A stretch of DNA of 9,516 nt from JAEZVV01 sp036652035 (GCA_036652035.1 JAVVWR010000083.1:1-9516), one strand, 5' to 3'; positions 1 through 6,595 are shown, counted from the first letter of the stretch. Numbers and translations: made by a program. Notes: generated by a model from the letters alone, not told the origin.

Positions 1-607
1 GCCGGTGGCGAGCGCCGAACCCTCGCGCCTGGTCGCCGCGCTGATCACGCTCGAGCCCATCCCGCCCGCCCCCGCAGCGCCGGCGCCCATCCAGCACGCG
101 CCCCCCACTCGCCCCCCGCCAGCCCAGCCCGCCCAGGCCGAGCCAGCCGCTGCCGCCACAGTCGCGCCGCCGCCGGCGCTGACGGCCAGCGCCAGCCACA
201 CCCTCCCAACGCCCGCCAACCGCGAGGCCAGCCCAGCCAGCGATTCGCCCGCCGCCGGCCGCGCAACGCCAACGGCTGCCGCCCGCTCGACCACCGATGG
301 CGCCACCGCGGCCGAGAGCGCGATCACGCCGCCCAGCGCCCACGCCTCGCACCTGCACAACCGGGCACCGCGTTATCCGCCAATCTCGCGCCGTCTGGGC
401 GAAGAAGGCGAAGTCGTTCTGCGCCTGCTGGTCCAAGCCGACGGCAGCGTAGGCCAGGCTCGCGTCGAGCGGTCCAGCGGCCACCCCCGGCTCGACGCGG
501 CCGCGCTCGAGGCCGCGCGCCAATGGCGCTTTGCGCCCGCCCACCGCGGCGGACAGGCGCTCGATGCCTGGCACACCCAGGCCCTGGTGTTCCAGCTCGA
601 CGCCTGA
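1..607 (+). CDS. TonB-type energy transducer, 3' part (start outside window)
   Basis: TonB proteins couple the inner-membrane ExbB/ExbD proton motor to outer-membrane TonB-dependent receptors. Visible here are the two downstream parts of such a protein. The first is a long Pro/Ala-rich stretch, typical of the periplasm-spanning linker (about 35-360). The second is a C-terminal TonB domain (about 365-604) containing YPPISRRLGEEGEVVLRLLV, the DGSV turn, RSSGHPRLDAAALEAARQWRF and FAPAHRGG, which match the family's conserved C-terminal pattern. The N-terminal membrane anchor is missing. The frame is open to the first base, and the GTG at 5 falls in what looks like the segment just after the anchor, so the gene almost certainly begins upstream. 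No exbB/exbD is seen. The stop is at 605-607, and 85 bases separate it from the next gene. Family assignment is firm; the receptor it serves is unknown. Confidence 0.9.
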   Translation, partial: PVASAEPSRLVAALITLEPIPPAPAAPAPIQHAPPTRPPPAQPAQAEPAAAATVAPPPALTASASHTLPTPANREASPASDSPAAGRATPTAAARSTTDGATAAESAITPPSAHASHLHNRAPRYPPISRRLGEEGEVVLRLLVQADGSVGQARVERSSGHPRLDAAALEAARQWRFAPAHRGGQALDAWHTQALVFQLDA

Positions 608-628
608 GCCCGGCGGCATGGCCTGGGC

Positions 629-634
629 TACGAT
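629..634 (+). promoter_or_regulatory. weak candidate -10 element upstream of the glycosyltransferase operon
   Basis: The 85 bases between the TonB gene and the glycosyltransferase contain TACGAT, which matches four of six bases of the sigma-70 -10 consensus. No convincing -35 hexamer lies 16-18 bases upstream. If used, it would start transcription around 641, giving a leader of roughly 50 bases before the GTG at 693. Readthrough from the TonB gene is an equally good explanation. Confidence 0.2.
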
Positions 635-692
635 GCGTGGGCATTTATTCCCAAGCCCTTGCCGACTCGCTCCGCCGCTGTCACCGCCCTCC

Positions 693-1385
693 GTGCGCCT
701 TTCGATCATCGTTCCCGTTCTCGACGAAGCGAGCACGCTGGCCAGCGCGCTGGCGCGGCTCGCACCGCTGCGGGAGCGCGGCGCTCGGGTGATCGTGGTC
801 GATGGCGGCAGCCAGGACGAAACCGTCACGATCGCAGCGCCTTTGGCCGATTGCGTGATCGGCTCGGCTCGCGGGCGGGCAGCCCAGATGAATGCCGGCG
901 CCCGCGAGGCGCTCGCCACGGGCGAGCCCGAGGTTCTGCTCTTTCTTCACGCCGACACCGAGCTGCCCGCCGAAGCCGACCGCCTGATCGCCACGGCGCT
1001 GGCCAGCGGCCAGGTGTGGGGCCGGTTCGACGTTCAAATCCGCGGCGCTTCGCCCTGGCTCAGGGTGGTGGCGAGAATGATGAACTGGCGCTCGCGTCTG
1101 ACCGGCATTGCCACCGGCGACCAGGCGATCTTTGTCGAGGTCAGCCACTGGATCGCCCTGGGCGGCTTTGCCGAGCTGCCGCTGATGGAAGACATTGAAT
1201 TGAGCCGCCGCGCCCGCGCGCTGTCCCGCCCAGCCTGCATCAAAACACCCGTGATCACCTCGGGCCGGCGCTGGGAAATCCATGGCGTATGGCCAACGAT
1301 CTGGCTGATGTGGCGACTGCGCGCCGCGTACTTCTTCGGCGCCGACCCGGCCCGGCTCGCGCGCCTCTACCGGAACACCCGATGA
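693..1385 (+). CDS. family-2 glycosyltransferase, TIGR04283 type (rSAM/selenodomain-associated transferase 2)
   Basis: A 230-residue GT-A fold glycosyltransferase, probably cytoplasmic. Visible motifs are the N-terminal SIIVPVLDEAST (4-15), VIVVDGGSQDET (33-44), GRAAQMNAGA (61-70), the DXD-like region LLFLHADTE (82-90), GIATGDQAIFV (138-148) and the acceptor/catalytic-type ELPLMEDIEL (161-170). The C-terminal SGRRWE and GVWPTIWLMWRLR are characteristic of the TIGR04283 group, which many databases label an arsenosugar-biosynthesis glycosyltransferase. I chose GTG 693 because it puts VRLSIIVPV at the N-terminus, as in the family, and gives the usual length. The frame is open upstream (ATG at 618 and 633), but those codons add an unconserved segment. 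No Shine-Dalgarno sequence is visible before 693. It is the first of five genes with ATGA overlaps. Donor and acceptor are unknown. Confidence 0.9.
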   Translation: MRLSIIVPVLDEASTLASALARLAPLRERGARVIVVDGGSQDETVTIAAPLADCVIGSARGRAAQMNAGAREALATGEPEVLLFLHADTELPAEADRLIATALASGQVWGRFDVQIRGASPWLRVVARMMNWRSRLTGIATGDQAIFVEVSHWIALGGFAELPLMEDIELSRRARALSRPACIKTPVITSGRRWEIHGVWPTIWLMWRLRAAYFFGADPARLARLYRNTR

Positions 1386-2038
1386 GATTGAACGGCCCTA
1401 CGGTCGAGATTGCCGTTTTCGCCCGCGCCCCGGTGGCCGGCTGCGCCAAGACCCGGCTCGCGCCCCGCCTGGGCGCCGCCGGCGCCGCACAGCTCCAGGC
1501 CTGGTTGACCCAGCGAGCGCTGGCGCGCGCCTGCCAGGTGAGCGGCGCCCGCGTCACTCTGTGGACCTCGGGCGACCCGCAACACAGCTTCTGGCGCGAC
1601 TGCGAAGCGGCGTTTGGTGTCGCCTTGCGCGAGCAATGCGGCGCGGATCTGGGCGCGCGGATGCATCACGCTTTTGCCACCACGCTGGCGGCGAACACCG
1701 CACCGATGCTGCTGATCGGCACCGACTGCCCGGCGCAATCGGTGGCCGATCTGCATCACGCCCGCGCAGCGCTCGCCGATGCCGATCTGGTGATCCAGCC
1801 CGCGTTCGATGGCGGCTATGTGTTGATCGGCATGAAGCAGCCTCAGGCCGCGGTATTCGACGACATTGCCTGGAGCACGCCGAGCGTGGCCCAGGCGACT
1901 CGAGAGCGCGCCCGAGCCGCCGGTCTGGCGCTGACCGAGATCGAAACCCGCCCCGACCTTGATGAGCCGGCCGACCTCGACGCGGCCCTCGCCGCCGGCT
2001 GGGTCGCCACGAACGCCTGGCACGGCGCAACCCCATGA
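1382..2038 (+). CDS. CofC-like / DUF2064 transferase, TIGR04282 type (rSAM/selenodomain-associated transferase 1)
   Basis: A 218-residue protein of the nucleotidyltransferase-like GT-A superfamily, related to the CofC guanylyltransferases of cofactor F420 synthesis. The family signature is clear: IAVFARAPVAGCAKTRLAPRLG (10-31), a nucleotide-binding-like loop; LIGTDCPAQSVADL (111-124), with the probable metal-site Asp; and PAFDGGYVLIGM (140-151). The ending RPDLDEPADL is also typical. The start at 1382 overlaps the upstream stop as ATGA, implying translational coupling; an in-frame codon at 1289 would extend it into the upstream gene and is rejected. This family and the TIGR04283 glycosyltransferase are commonly neighbours and were named for genomic association with radical-SAM/selenodomain proteins. 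No such gene is in this window. The true reaction is not established by sequence. Confidence 0.9.
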   Translation: MRLNGPTVEIAVFARAPVAGCAKTRLAPRLGAAGAAQLQAWLTQRALARACQVSGARVTLWTSGDPQHSFWRDCEAAFGVALREQCGADLGARMHHAFATTLAANTAPMLLIGTDCPAQSVADLHHARAALADADLVIQPAFDGGYVLIGMKQPQAAVFDDIAWSTPSVAQATRERARAAGLALTEIETRPDLDEPADLDAALAAGWVATNAWHGATP

Positions 2039-2820
2039 CACGCTATCCACTCTCGCTCGCTCTGGCGCTGCTTGCCGGGCTGGCTATCAGTGCTGAACCC
2101 GGTGCCGAACCCGGTGCCGAATCCGGCGCCGAACCCGCCGCCGCCGCCTCCAGCATCGCGCCGTTTTCCAGCGGAACGATCGGGCAGGCGCCCGCGGCAC
2201 CGTGGCAGATCGTCACCCTGCCCAAGCTGCCGCAGCACACCCGCTACACGATCGCAGCCACTGACGCCGGCCGCGCCTTGCACGCCGAAGCCCGGGCGAG
2301 CTACGCCAACCTGGTCCATCCGCTGCGCGCCGACGCCGCGCTCACGCCGACCCTGGCCTGGCGCTGGAAGGTCGACCGGGTGCCGGCGCGCGCCGATCTG
2401 GCGGCCAAGGCGACTGACGATCTGGCCGCCAAGCTGTGCGTGTTCTTCGACCTGCCGCCCGACCGGATGAGCGCAGGCGACCGCATCAAGATCCGGCTCG
2501 GCCGCGCGCTCTACGACCCCGAGCTGCCAACTGCGACCCTGTGTTACGTGTGGGACCGGCTGCTTCCGGTCGGCACCGTGCTGCCCAATGTCTATACCGA
2601 CCGGGTTCGATTCATCGTGCTGCGCTCGGCCGCGGCCGGCCAGATCGGCCAGTGGTTCGACGAAAAGCGCGATCTCCGGGCCGACTTCGCGCGCGTCTTC
2701 GGCCGCGAAGCCGAGGGCGGCACGCCGCCAATCACGGCGGTGGCGCTGGCAAGCGACGCCGACAACACGGGCGACTCGGCCTCGGCCTGGTTTGGCGATA
2801 TCCGCCTGGAGCGCCCATGA
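2035..2820 (+). CDS. DUF3047 domain protein, probably exported
   Basis: A 261-residue protein with an N-terminal signal-peptide-like segment (PLSLALALLAGLAISA, 5-20), followed by a short low-complexity AEPG repeat and then a DUF3047 domain from about residue 42 to the end. Family features are a W58-containing first strand, YTIAATDAGRALHAEA (71-86), LAWRWKVDR (107-115), DDLAAKLCVFFD (128-139), LCYVWD (169-174) and the closing DADNTGDSASAWFGDIRLER (241-260). No enzymatic motif is recognisable and the family has no known function as far as I know; the beta-rich pattern resembles a carbohydrate- or ligand-binding jelly-roll, but that is inference. It starts with an ATGA overlap on the CofC-like gene and ends with another on the oxidoreductase gene. 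Periplasmic location is likely. Confidence 0.85.
   Translation: MTRYPLSLALALLAGLAISAEPGAEPGAESGAEPAAAASSIAPFSSGTIGQAPAAPWQIVTLPKLPQHTRYTIAATDAGRALHAEARASYANLVHPLRADAALTPTLAWRWKVDRVPARADLAAKATDDLAAKLCVFFDLPPDRMSAGDRIKIRLGRALYDPELPTATLCYVWDRLLPVGTVLPNVYTDRVRFIVLRSAAAGQIGQWFDEKRDLRADFARVFGREAEGGTPPITAVALASDADNTGDSASAWFGDIRLERP
2092..2139 (+). repeat. four in-frame 12-base tandem repeats in the DUF3047 gene
   Basis: Four consecutive 12-base units at 2092, 2104, 2116 and 2128 encode AEPG, AEPG, AESG and AEPA immediately after the signal-like segment. The units differ from one another at only one to three positions. Because the period is a multiple of three, copy-number changes would keep the reading frame and only alter linker length. 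Confidence 0.85.
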
Positions 2821-3941
2821 CCCGGTTGCTATTGATCGGCGGCGGCCACGCCCATGTGCGAGTGCTGGAGCAGCTCGCCCGCCAGCGCCCGGCCGGGCTG
2901 GAAGTGACCCTGGTGACACCCTACGAGCGCCAGCTCTACAGCGGCATGTTGCCGGGCTGGATCGCCGGTCACTACCCGCGCATCGCCGAGCTGGCGATCG
3001 CGCTCGCGCCGCTCGCGGCACGCGCCCGGGTCCGCTTCCATCGGGCTCAGGTCACCTCGCTCGATCTCGCCGCCAAAATCGCCCACACCGACCGCGGCGA
3101 CGAGCTCGCCTTTGACCTGGTGTCGATTGCCGCGGGCCCCACCACCGATCTCGACGCGATCGTGGGCGCGATCGATTTCGCCGTGCCCTTGCGGCCGATC
3201 GAGCATTTCGTCGAAACCTGGCAGCAGCAATACCTCGTCATGCTCAGCCATCCGAGCGGCAGCACGCGGGTGAGCTTTATCGGCGGCGGCGCGGGCGGGG
3301 TCGAGCTGGCCCTGGCCACCGCGTGGCGGCTGCGCAAGATGGAAGGCGCGGTGCGGCTCCAGCTGGTCACCGGCGGCGCCCTGCTGCCGAGTTTTCCGGA
3401 GCGCGCCCGCCAGCGGGTCGCCGAGACGCTCGCCGCCGCCCAGGTGCGAATCGTCCCGCACGCCGCCACCCGCATCGAACGCGGCGCGATTGGCTTGGAC
3501 GACGGCAGCAGCCTGGCCTCCGACATCAGCATCCTGGCCACCGGCGCCGCGCCGCTTGACTGGCCGCGGCAAGCGGGGCTGGCCACCGACGAGGCCGGCT
3601 TCATCGCCGTCAACCCGCAACTGCAATCGGTGTCGCACCCCTTTGTCTTTGCCGCCGGCGATTGCGCCGCCCTGGCCAATGGCCCGGCCCGCGCCCGCTC
3701 GGGGGTCTATGCGGTGCGCGCCGGCCCGCCGCTGGCGCACAACCTGATCGCCGCCGCCACGGGCGCGCCGCTCAAGCCCTGGCGGCCGCAAAAGCGAGCG
3801 CTCTACCTGCTCTCGGAAGGCGCTTACCGCGCCGTCGGCGTGTGGGGTCCGCTGGTGTTCGAGGGCGAATGGGTGTGGCGCTGGAAAAGCCGGATCGACC
3901 GCGGCTTTATCCGCCGCTTCAGTCTGCCGGAGACCGCATGA
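2817..3941 (+). CDS. FAD-dependent oxidoreductase resembling the flavoprotein domain of SelD fusions
   Basis: A 374-residue two-dinucleotide-domain flavoprotein of the NDH-2-like/pyridine nucleotide-disulfide oxidoreductase superfamily. The N-terminal FAD site is LLLIGGGHAHVRVLEQL (4-20). The segment LYSGMLPGWIAGHY (41-54) and the following FDLVSIAAGP closely resemble the domain found fused ahead of selenide, water dikinase (SelD) in many organisms. A second nucleotide site, SFIGGGAGGVELALA, lies around 153-167, and the FAD-contacting FVFAAGDCA is around 276-284 with Asp282. There is no SelD kinase domain: the protein ends at ETA. The only cysteine is Cys283, so there is no redox disulfide. 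ATG 2817 overlaps the upstream stop and has GGAG five bases upstream. It probably oxidises NAD(P)H at the membrane face or in the cytoplasm; the electron acceptor is unknown. Confidence 0.88.
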   Translation: MTRLLLIGGGHAHVRVLEQLARQRPAGLEVTLVTPYERQLYSGMLPGWIAGHYPRIAELAIALAPLAARARVRFHRAQVTSLDLAAKIAHTDRGDELAFDLVSIAAGPTTDLDAIVGAIDFAVPLRPIEHFVETWQQQYLVMLSHPSGSTRVSFIGGGAGGVELALATAWRLRKMEGAVRLQLVTGGALLPSFPERARQRVAETLAAAQVRIVPHAATRIERGAIGLDDGSSLASDISILATGAAPLDWPRQAGLATDEAGFIAVNPQLQSVSHPFVFAAGDCAALANGPARARSGVYAVRAGPPLAHNLIAAATGAPLKPWRPQKRALYLLSEGAYRAVGVWGPLVFEGEWVWRWKSRIDRGFIRRFSLPETA

Positions 3942-4420
3942 TGCGCATCGCCACTTTGCTGCTGGCACTCTTGCTGTCTCTCGCCAGCGGCGCTTCGTTC
4001 GCTCAAGGCTGGCTCGCCGGCACCCCACCGGCTGATCTTGGCGTCAAGGACGGCCGCCTCAAGCCGCCATCGGCAACCTCCAACAGCGTGAGCAGCCAGG
4101 CCCATCGCTATGCCGGCCCTGGCGCCGAGTACGCGCAGATCGCTCCGCTCGCCTTCCGCGGCGATCCCGCGGCCGCGATGCGGCGGCTCGGCGAGGTGGT
4201 CACCGCCATGCCGGGAGCGACGGTGATCCGCTCGACTCCTGATTATCTGTACGCCGAGTTCAGCACGCGCTACTTGGGTTTTGTCGACGACGCCGAGTTT
4301 CTTTTGGCGCCAAGCGAGGGCGTGATCCATCTACGCTCGGCCTCGCGCCTGGGCAGCCAGGATTTCGGCGCCAACCGCGAACGGATCGAAGCCCTCCGCT
4401 CGCGCTTTTCCACTCCCTGA
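3938..4420 (+). CDS. DUF1499 domain protein with signal peptide, cysteine-free
   Basis: A 160-residue protein with a clear N-terminal signal peptide (MMRIATLLLALLLSLASG then ASFAQG, likely cleavage near residue 23) and a DUF1499 domain filling the rest. Family landmarks are LGVKDGRLKPP (34-44), VSSQA (51-55), IAPLAFRGD (68-76), DYLYAEFSTRYLGFVDDAEF (102-121) and the C-terminal HLRSASRLGSQDFGANRERIEALR (131-154). The usual family stretch around PCPxSPNCVSSQ is here PPSATSNSVSSQ, and the protein has no cysteine at all, which fits an exported, non-metal-ligating or variant form. The start ATGA at 3938 overlaps the oxidoreductase stop, with GGAG five bases upstream. The next codon (3941) is also ATG and cannot be excluded as the start. 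The function of the family is not established. Confidence 0.85.
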   Translation: MMRIATLLLALLLSLASGASFAQGWLAGTPPADLGVKDGRLKPPSATSNSVSSQAHRYAGPGAEYAQIAPLAFRGDPAAAMRRLGEVVTAMPGATVIRSTPDYLYAEFSTRYLGFVDDAEFLLAPSEGVIHLRSASRLGSQDFGANRERIEALRSRFSTP

Positions 4421-4430
4421 GAGCTTACCG

Positions 4431-6413
4431 ATGCGACTGATGCTTACCGCGGCTGCGGCCCTGGCCTTGGCGGCTTGCGCCCACGCGCCAAGCGATCGCG
4501 CCCCAAGGCTTGCCAGCCCAATCCTTCCCGCTCCGGCGGCGATCCACACCCGCAACGTTCCCGCCGTTCCCGCGGAGCTCGCCCGCCGGGTTGGCGCCTA
4601 CGCCGACTTCCGTGGCGCCGGCCTGCTCGACTGGTCGCCCGATGGCGGGGACTTGCTGGTGGTCTGGCGCGAAGCCAACACCAACCAGTTGCACCGGGTG
4701 GGCGCGCCCGGCGGCCGGCTCACCCAGCTCACCCGCGCGGCCGAACCCACGGCCGACGCCGCCTGGTTGCCAGCCGAGCGCGGCGTGATCGTGTTCGAGC
4801 GCGATGCCGGCGGCAGCGAAGCGGCGCAGATCTACCGGCTCGATCTGGCGAGCGGCGCGGAGACCCGCCTGACCGACCCGACGCTGCGGCACGACCGCGG
4901 CCCCTTCACCCGGCGCGGCACCGAACTGGTCGTGACCTCGGTGCCGCTGGACCGCACGGCTGCGGGCGGCACCCGGCGCGAGATCGCCACCGAACTCTCG
5001 CTGCTCAATCCCGTGACCGGCGCGAGCCGCCGCATCGCCGTGATGCCAGGCGCGGGCTGGTACCCGATCGACTTTTCCGCCGACGACCGCGAGCTGCTGG
5101 TGGGGCGTTACCAATCGGCCAACGAGTCCGAGGTCTGGCGAGTGCGCGTTGCCGACGGCCAATCGGCTCGCGTCCTGCCCGCCCAGGGCGCCGCTCCCGC
5201 CTTTTTCGGCGGCGCCAAGCTCGCCGCCGACGGCCGCCGGATTTTCGTCAGCAGCGACCACGCGGGCGAGTTCCGCCAGCTCTACCGATTCGATCCCGCC
5301 ACCGACGCCTTCGAAGCGATCAGCAGCGCTGATCCGTGGGACGTGGCGAGCTTTGAGCTCTCAAAAGACCGCAGCCGGATCGCCGCCATCGTCAACGCGC
5401 GCGGCCGCGGCGAACTGCGCCTCTACGACGCCGCGAGCCTCAAGCCGCTCGCCCTGCCCACGATCGCGGGCAGCGTGAGCGCGGCGCGCTTCTCGCCCGA
5501 TGGCCAGCGGCTCGCGATCTCGACCAGCTCGGCCGCAGCGCCCTCGGAAGTGGCGGTGATCGATCTCGCCAGCGGCCGGTTCACGCCCTGGGTCAGGCCC
5601 GATACCGCCGGCCTCGACACGGCCCGCTTTTCGCCCACCGAGGTGATCGAGTGGACCAGCTTCGATGGCCGCGCCGTGAGCGGTCTGATCACCCGGCCGC
5701 CCGCCCAGTTCACCGGCAAGCGACCGGTCCTGATCGAGATCCACGGCGGCCCCGAAGGGCAGAGCCGGCTCGGCTTCAAGGGCCGTTACAACTACCTCGT
5801 CAACGAGTGGGGCGTGGTCCTGATCGAGCCCAACGTGCGTGGCTCGGCGGGCTTTGGCAAGACCTTTCTCACGCTCGACAACGGCCGCCTGCGCGAAGAC
5901 TCGGTCAAGGACATCGGCAGCCTGCTCGACTGGATCGCCACCCAGCCGGATCTGGATGCCAGCCGCGTGGTGGTCCAGGGCGGCAGCTACGGCGGCTACA
6001 TGGCGCTGGCGGTGGCCACGCACTATTCGAACCGTATCCGGGGCGCGATCGACACCGTGGGGATCTCGAACTTCGTCAGTTTTCTCGAGCGCACCGAGAG
6101 TTACCGCCGCGACCTGCGCCGGGTTGAATACGGCGACGAGCGCGACCCGGCGATGCGCGAATTCCTGCTGTCGATCTCGCCCACCCACAACGCCGCGCGG
6201 ATCAAGGTGCCGCTGTTCGTGGTCCATGGCCGCAACGATCCGCGGGTGCCGGTGCAAGAGGCCGAGCAGATCGCCGCCACGGTCGAGCAAAACGGCGCGC
6301 CGGTGTGGCTGATGATGGCCGACAACGAAGGCCACGGCTTTGCCAAGAAAGAAAACGCCGATTACCTGTTTCTCGCGCGGCTGCGGTTTCTTGAGCAAGT
6401 GCTGCTCAAGTGA
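4431..6413 (+). CDS. S9-family (prolyl oligopeptidase-like) serine peptidase, predicted lipoprotein
   Basis: A 660-residue peptidase. The N-terminus MRLMLTAAAALALAAC carries a lipobox (LAAC, Cys16) with no Asp at +2, predicting an outer-membrane lipoprotein facing the periplasm. Residues about 50-390 have WSPDGGDLL, FSADDRELL and FSPDGQRLAIS repeats of a WD40/TolB-like beta-propeller. Residues about 400-660 are the alpha/beta-hydrolase domain, with HGGPEG (438-443, oxyanion side), nucleophile Ser519 in GGSYGGYM, Asp603 in HGRNDPRVPV and His635 in NEGHGF. The triad is complete, so it should be active, probably an aminopeptidase or oligopeptidase acting on short peptides. The start is ten bases after the DUF1499 stop, behind a weak GAGAG, so it is probably co-transcribed with the preceding operon, although it is the first gene there not coupled by overlap. 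Confidence 0.92.
   Translation: MRLMLTAAAALALAACAHAPSDRAPRLASPILPAPAAIHTRNVPAVPAELARRVGAYADFRGAGLLDWSPDGGDLLVVWREANTNQLHRVGAPGGRLTQLTRAAEPTADAAWLPAERGVIVFERDAGGSEAAQIYRLDLASGAETRLTDPTLRHDRGPFTRRGTELVVTSVPLDRTAAGGTRREIATELSLLNPVTGASRRIAVMPGAGWYPIDFSADDRELLVGRYQSANESEVWRVRVADGQSARVLPAQGAAPAFFGGAKLAADGRRIFVSSDHAGEFRQLYRFDPATDAFEAISSADPWDVASFELSKDRSRIAAIVNARGRGELRLYDAASLKPLALPTIAGSVSAARFSPDGQRLAISTSSAAAPSEVAVIDLASGRFTPWVRPDTAGLDTARFSPTEVIEWTSFDGRAVSGLITRPPAQFTGKRPVLIEIHGGPEGQSRLGFKGRYNYLVNEWGVVLIEPNVRGSAGFGKTFLTLDNGRLREDSVKDIGSLLDWIATQPDLDASRVVVQGGSYGGYMALAVATHYSNRIRGAIDTVGISNFVSFLERTESYRRDLRRVEYGDERDPAMREFLLSISPTHNAARIKVPLFVVHGRNDPRVPVQEAEQIAATVEQNGAPVWLMMADNEGHGFAKKENADYLFLARLRFLEQVLLK
6390..6410 (+). 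terminator. hairpin at the 3' end of the S9 peptidase gene
   Basis: A perfect eight-base inverted repeat, CTTGAGCA (6390-6397) and TGCTCAAG (6403-6410) around a five-base loop, ends right at the stop codon (6411-6413). No run of T follows, so it is not a canonical intrinsic terminator. It could stabilise the 3' end of the mRNA or be a coincidence of coding sequence. Confidence 0.35.
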
Positions 6414-6454
6414 GATCTCGCCCCTCGTCTTGCCAAAGCGCCGACTCCGGCACA

Positions 6455-6479
6455 CGAGCGCGCGGCCGCGCGCGGCTCG
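6455..6479. repeat. GC-rich hairpin with 16-base perfect palindrome core
   Basis: Positions 6458-6473 form a perfect 16-base palindrome centred on a GCGGCCGC core. As folded RNA, CGAG-CGCGCG (6455-6464) pairs with CGCGCG-CTCG (6469-6474 and 6476-6479), giving ten base pairs, a single bulged G at 6475 and a GCCG loop. It may act as a terminator-like or mRNA-protecting structure after the S9 gene, or as an operator before phnD. There is no T run after it, so the role is open. Confidence 0.55.
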
Positions 6480-6539
6480 CCCGAACTCGGACCGGCGGGC
6501 GCGGCGGCAGGTTTGACTGACGGCATGCGCGCCGGCCGC

Positions 6540-6568
6540 GTTCCCTGCCAGCCGGCCTGCGGCACAAT
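6540..6568 (+). promoter_or_regulatory. candidate promoter for phnDEC
   Basis: CACAAT at 6563-6568 matches the -10 consensus at four of six positions and stands out as A/T-rich in a very GC-rich region. The hexamer 17 bases upstream (6540-6545) is a poor -35 match, so an activator would probably be needed. Transcription would start near 6575, about 20 bases before the phnD ATG. Confidence 0.3.
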
Positions 6569-6595
6569 CACGAATCCCACTCCTTTAACCAGCCC

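Larger units (their letters stand above)
6414..6595. other. intergenic region between the S9 peptidase gene and phnD
   Basis: This 182-base region is the only sizeable non-coding stretch in the window. It holds a GC-rich hairpin (6455-6479), an 8-base palindrome GAGATCTC overlapping the upstream stop (6412-6419), a TTGACT hexamer (6513-6518) with no -10 at proper spacing, two GCCGGCC copies 20 bases apart (6531 and 6551) and a CACAAT -10-like hexamer (6563-6568). I see no Pho box and no RNA gene. It is the natural place for the end of the upstream transcript and the promoter of the transporter operon. Confidence 0.6.

Noticed and set aside
531..692. Upstream extension of the glycosyltransferase frame (start at 531, 618 or 633)
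   Set aside because: It would overlap the TonB gene or add an unconserved N-terminus; the family begins with RLSIIVPV, which fits the GTG at 693.
1843..3021. Long open frame on the minus strand opposite the DUF3047 and CofC-like genes
   Set aside because: It is low-complexity Arg/Gly/Ala-rich translation with no recognisable domain, opposite three well-supported genes; a typical artefact of high GC.
2829..4028. Long minus-strand open frame opposite the flavoprotein gene
   Set aside because: Same composition artefact; the plus strand has clear FAD and NAD(P)H motifs.
5361..6455. Long minus-strand open frame opposite the S9 peptidase
   Set aside because: No domain features, while the plus strand carries a complete catalytic triad.
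6513..6568. TTGACT (6513) as a -35 element paired with CACAAT (6563)
   Set aside because: The spacing is 44 bases, far beyond the 16-18 needed.
6414..6595. Pho box upstream of phnD
   Set aside because: I looked for CTGTCAT-type direct repeats 11 bases apart; only a poor partial match (CTGACGG near 6516) is present.
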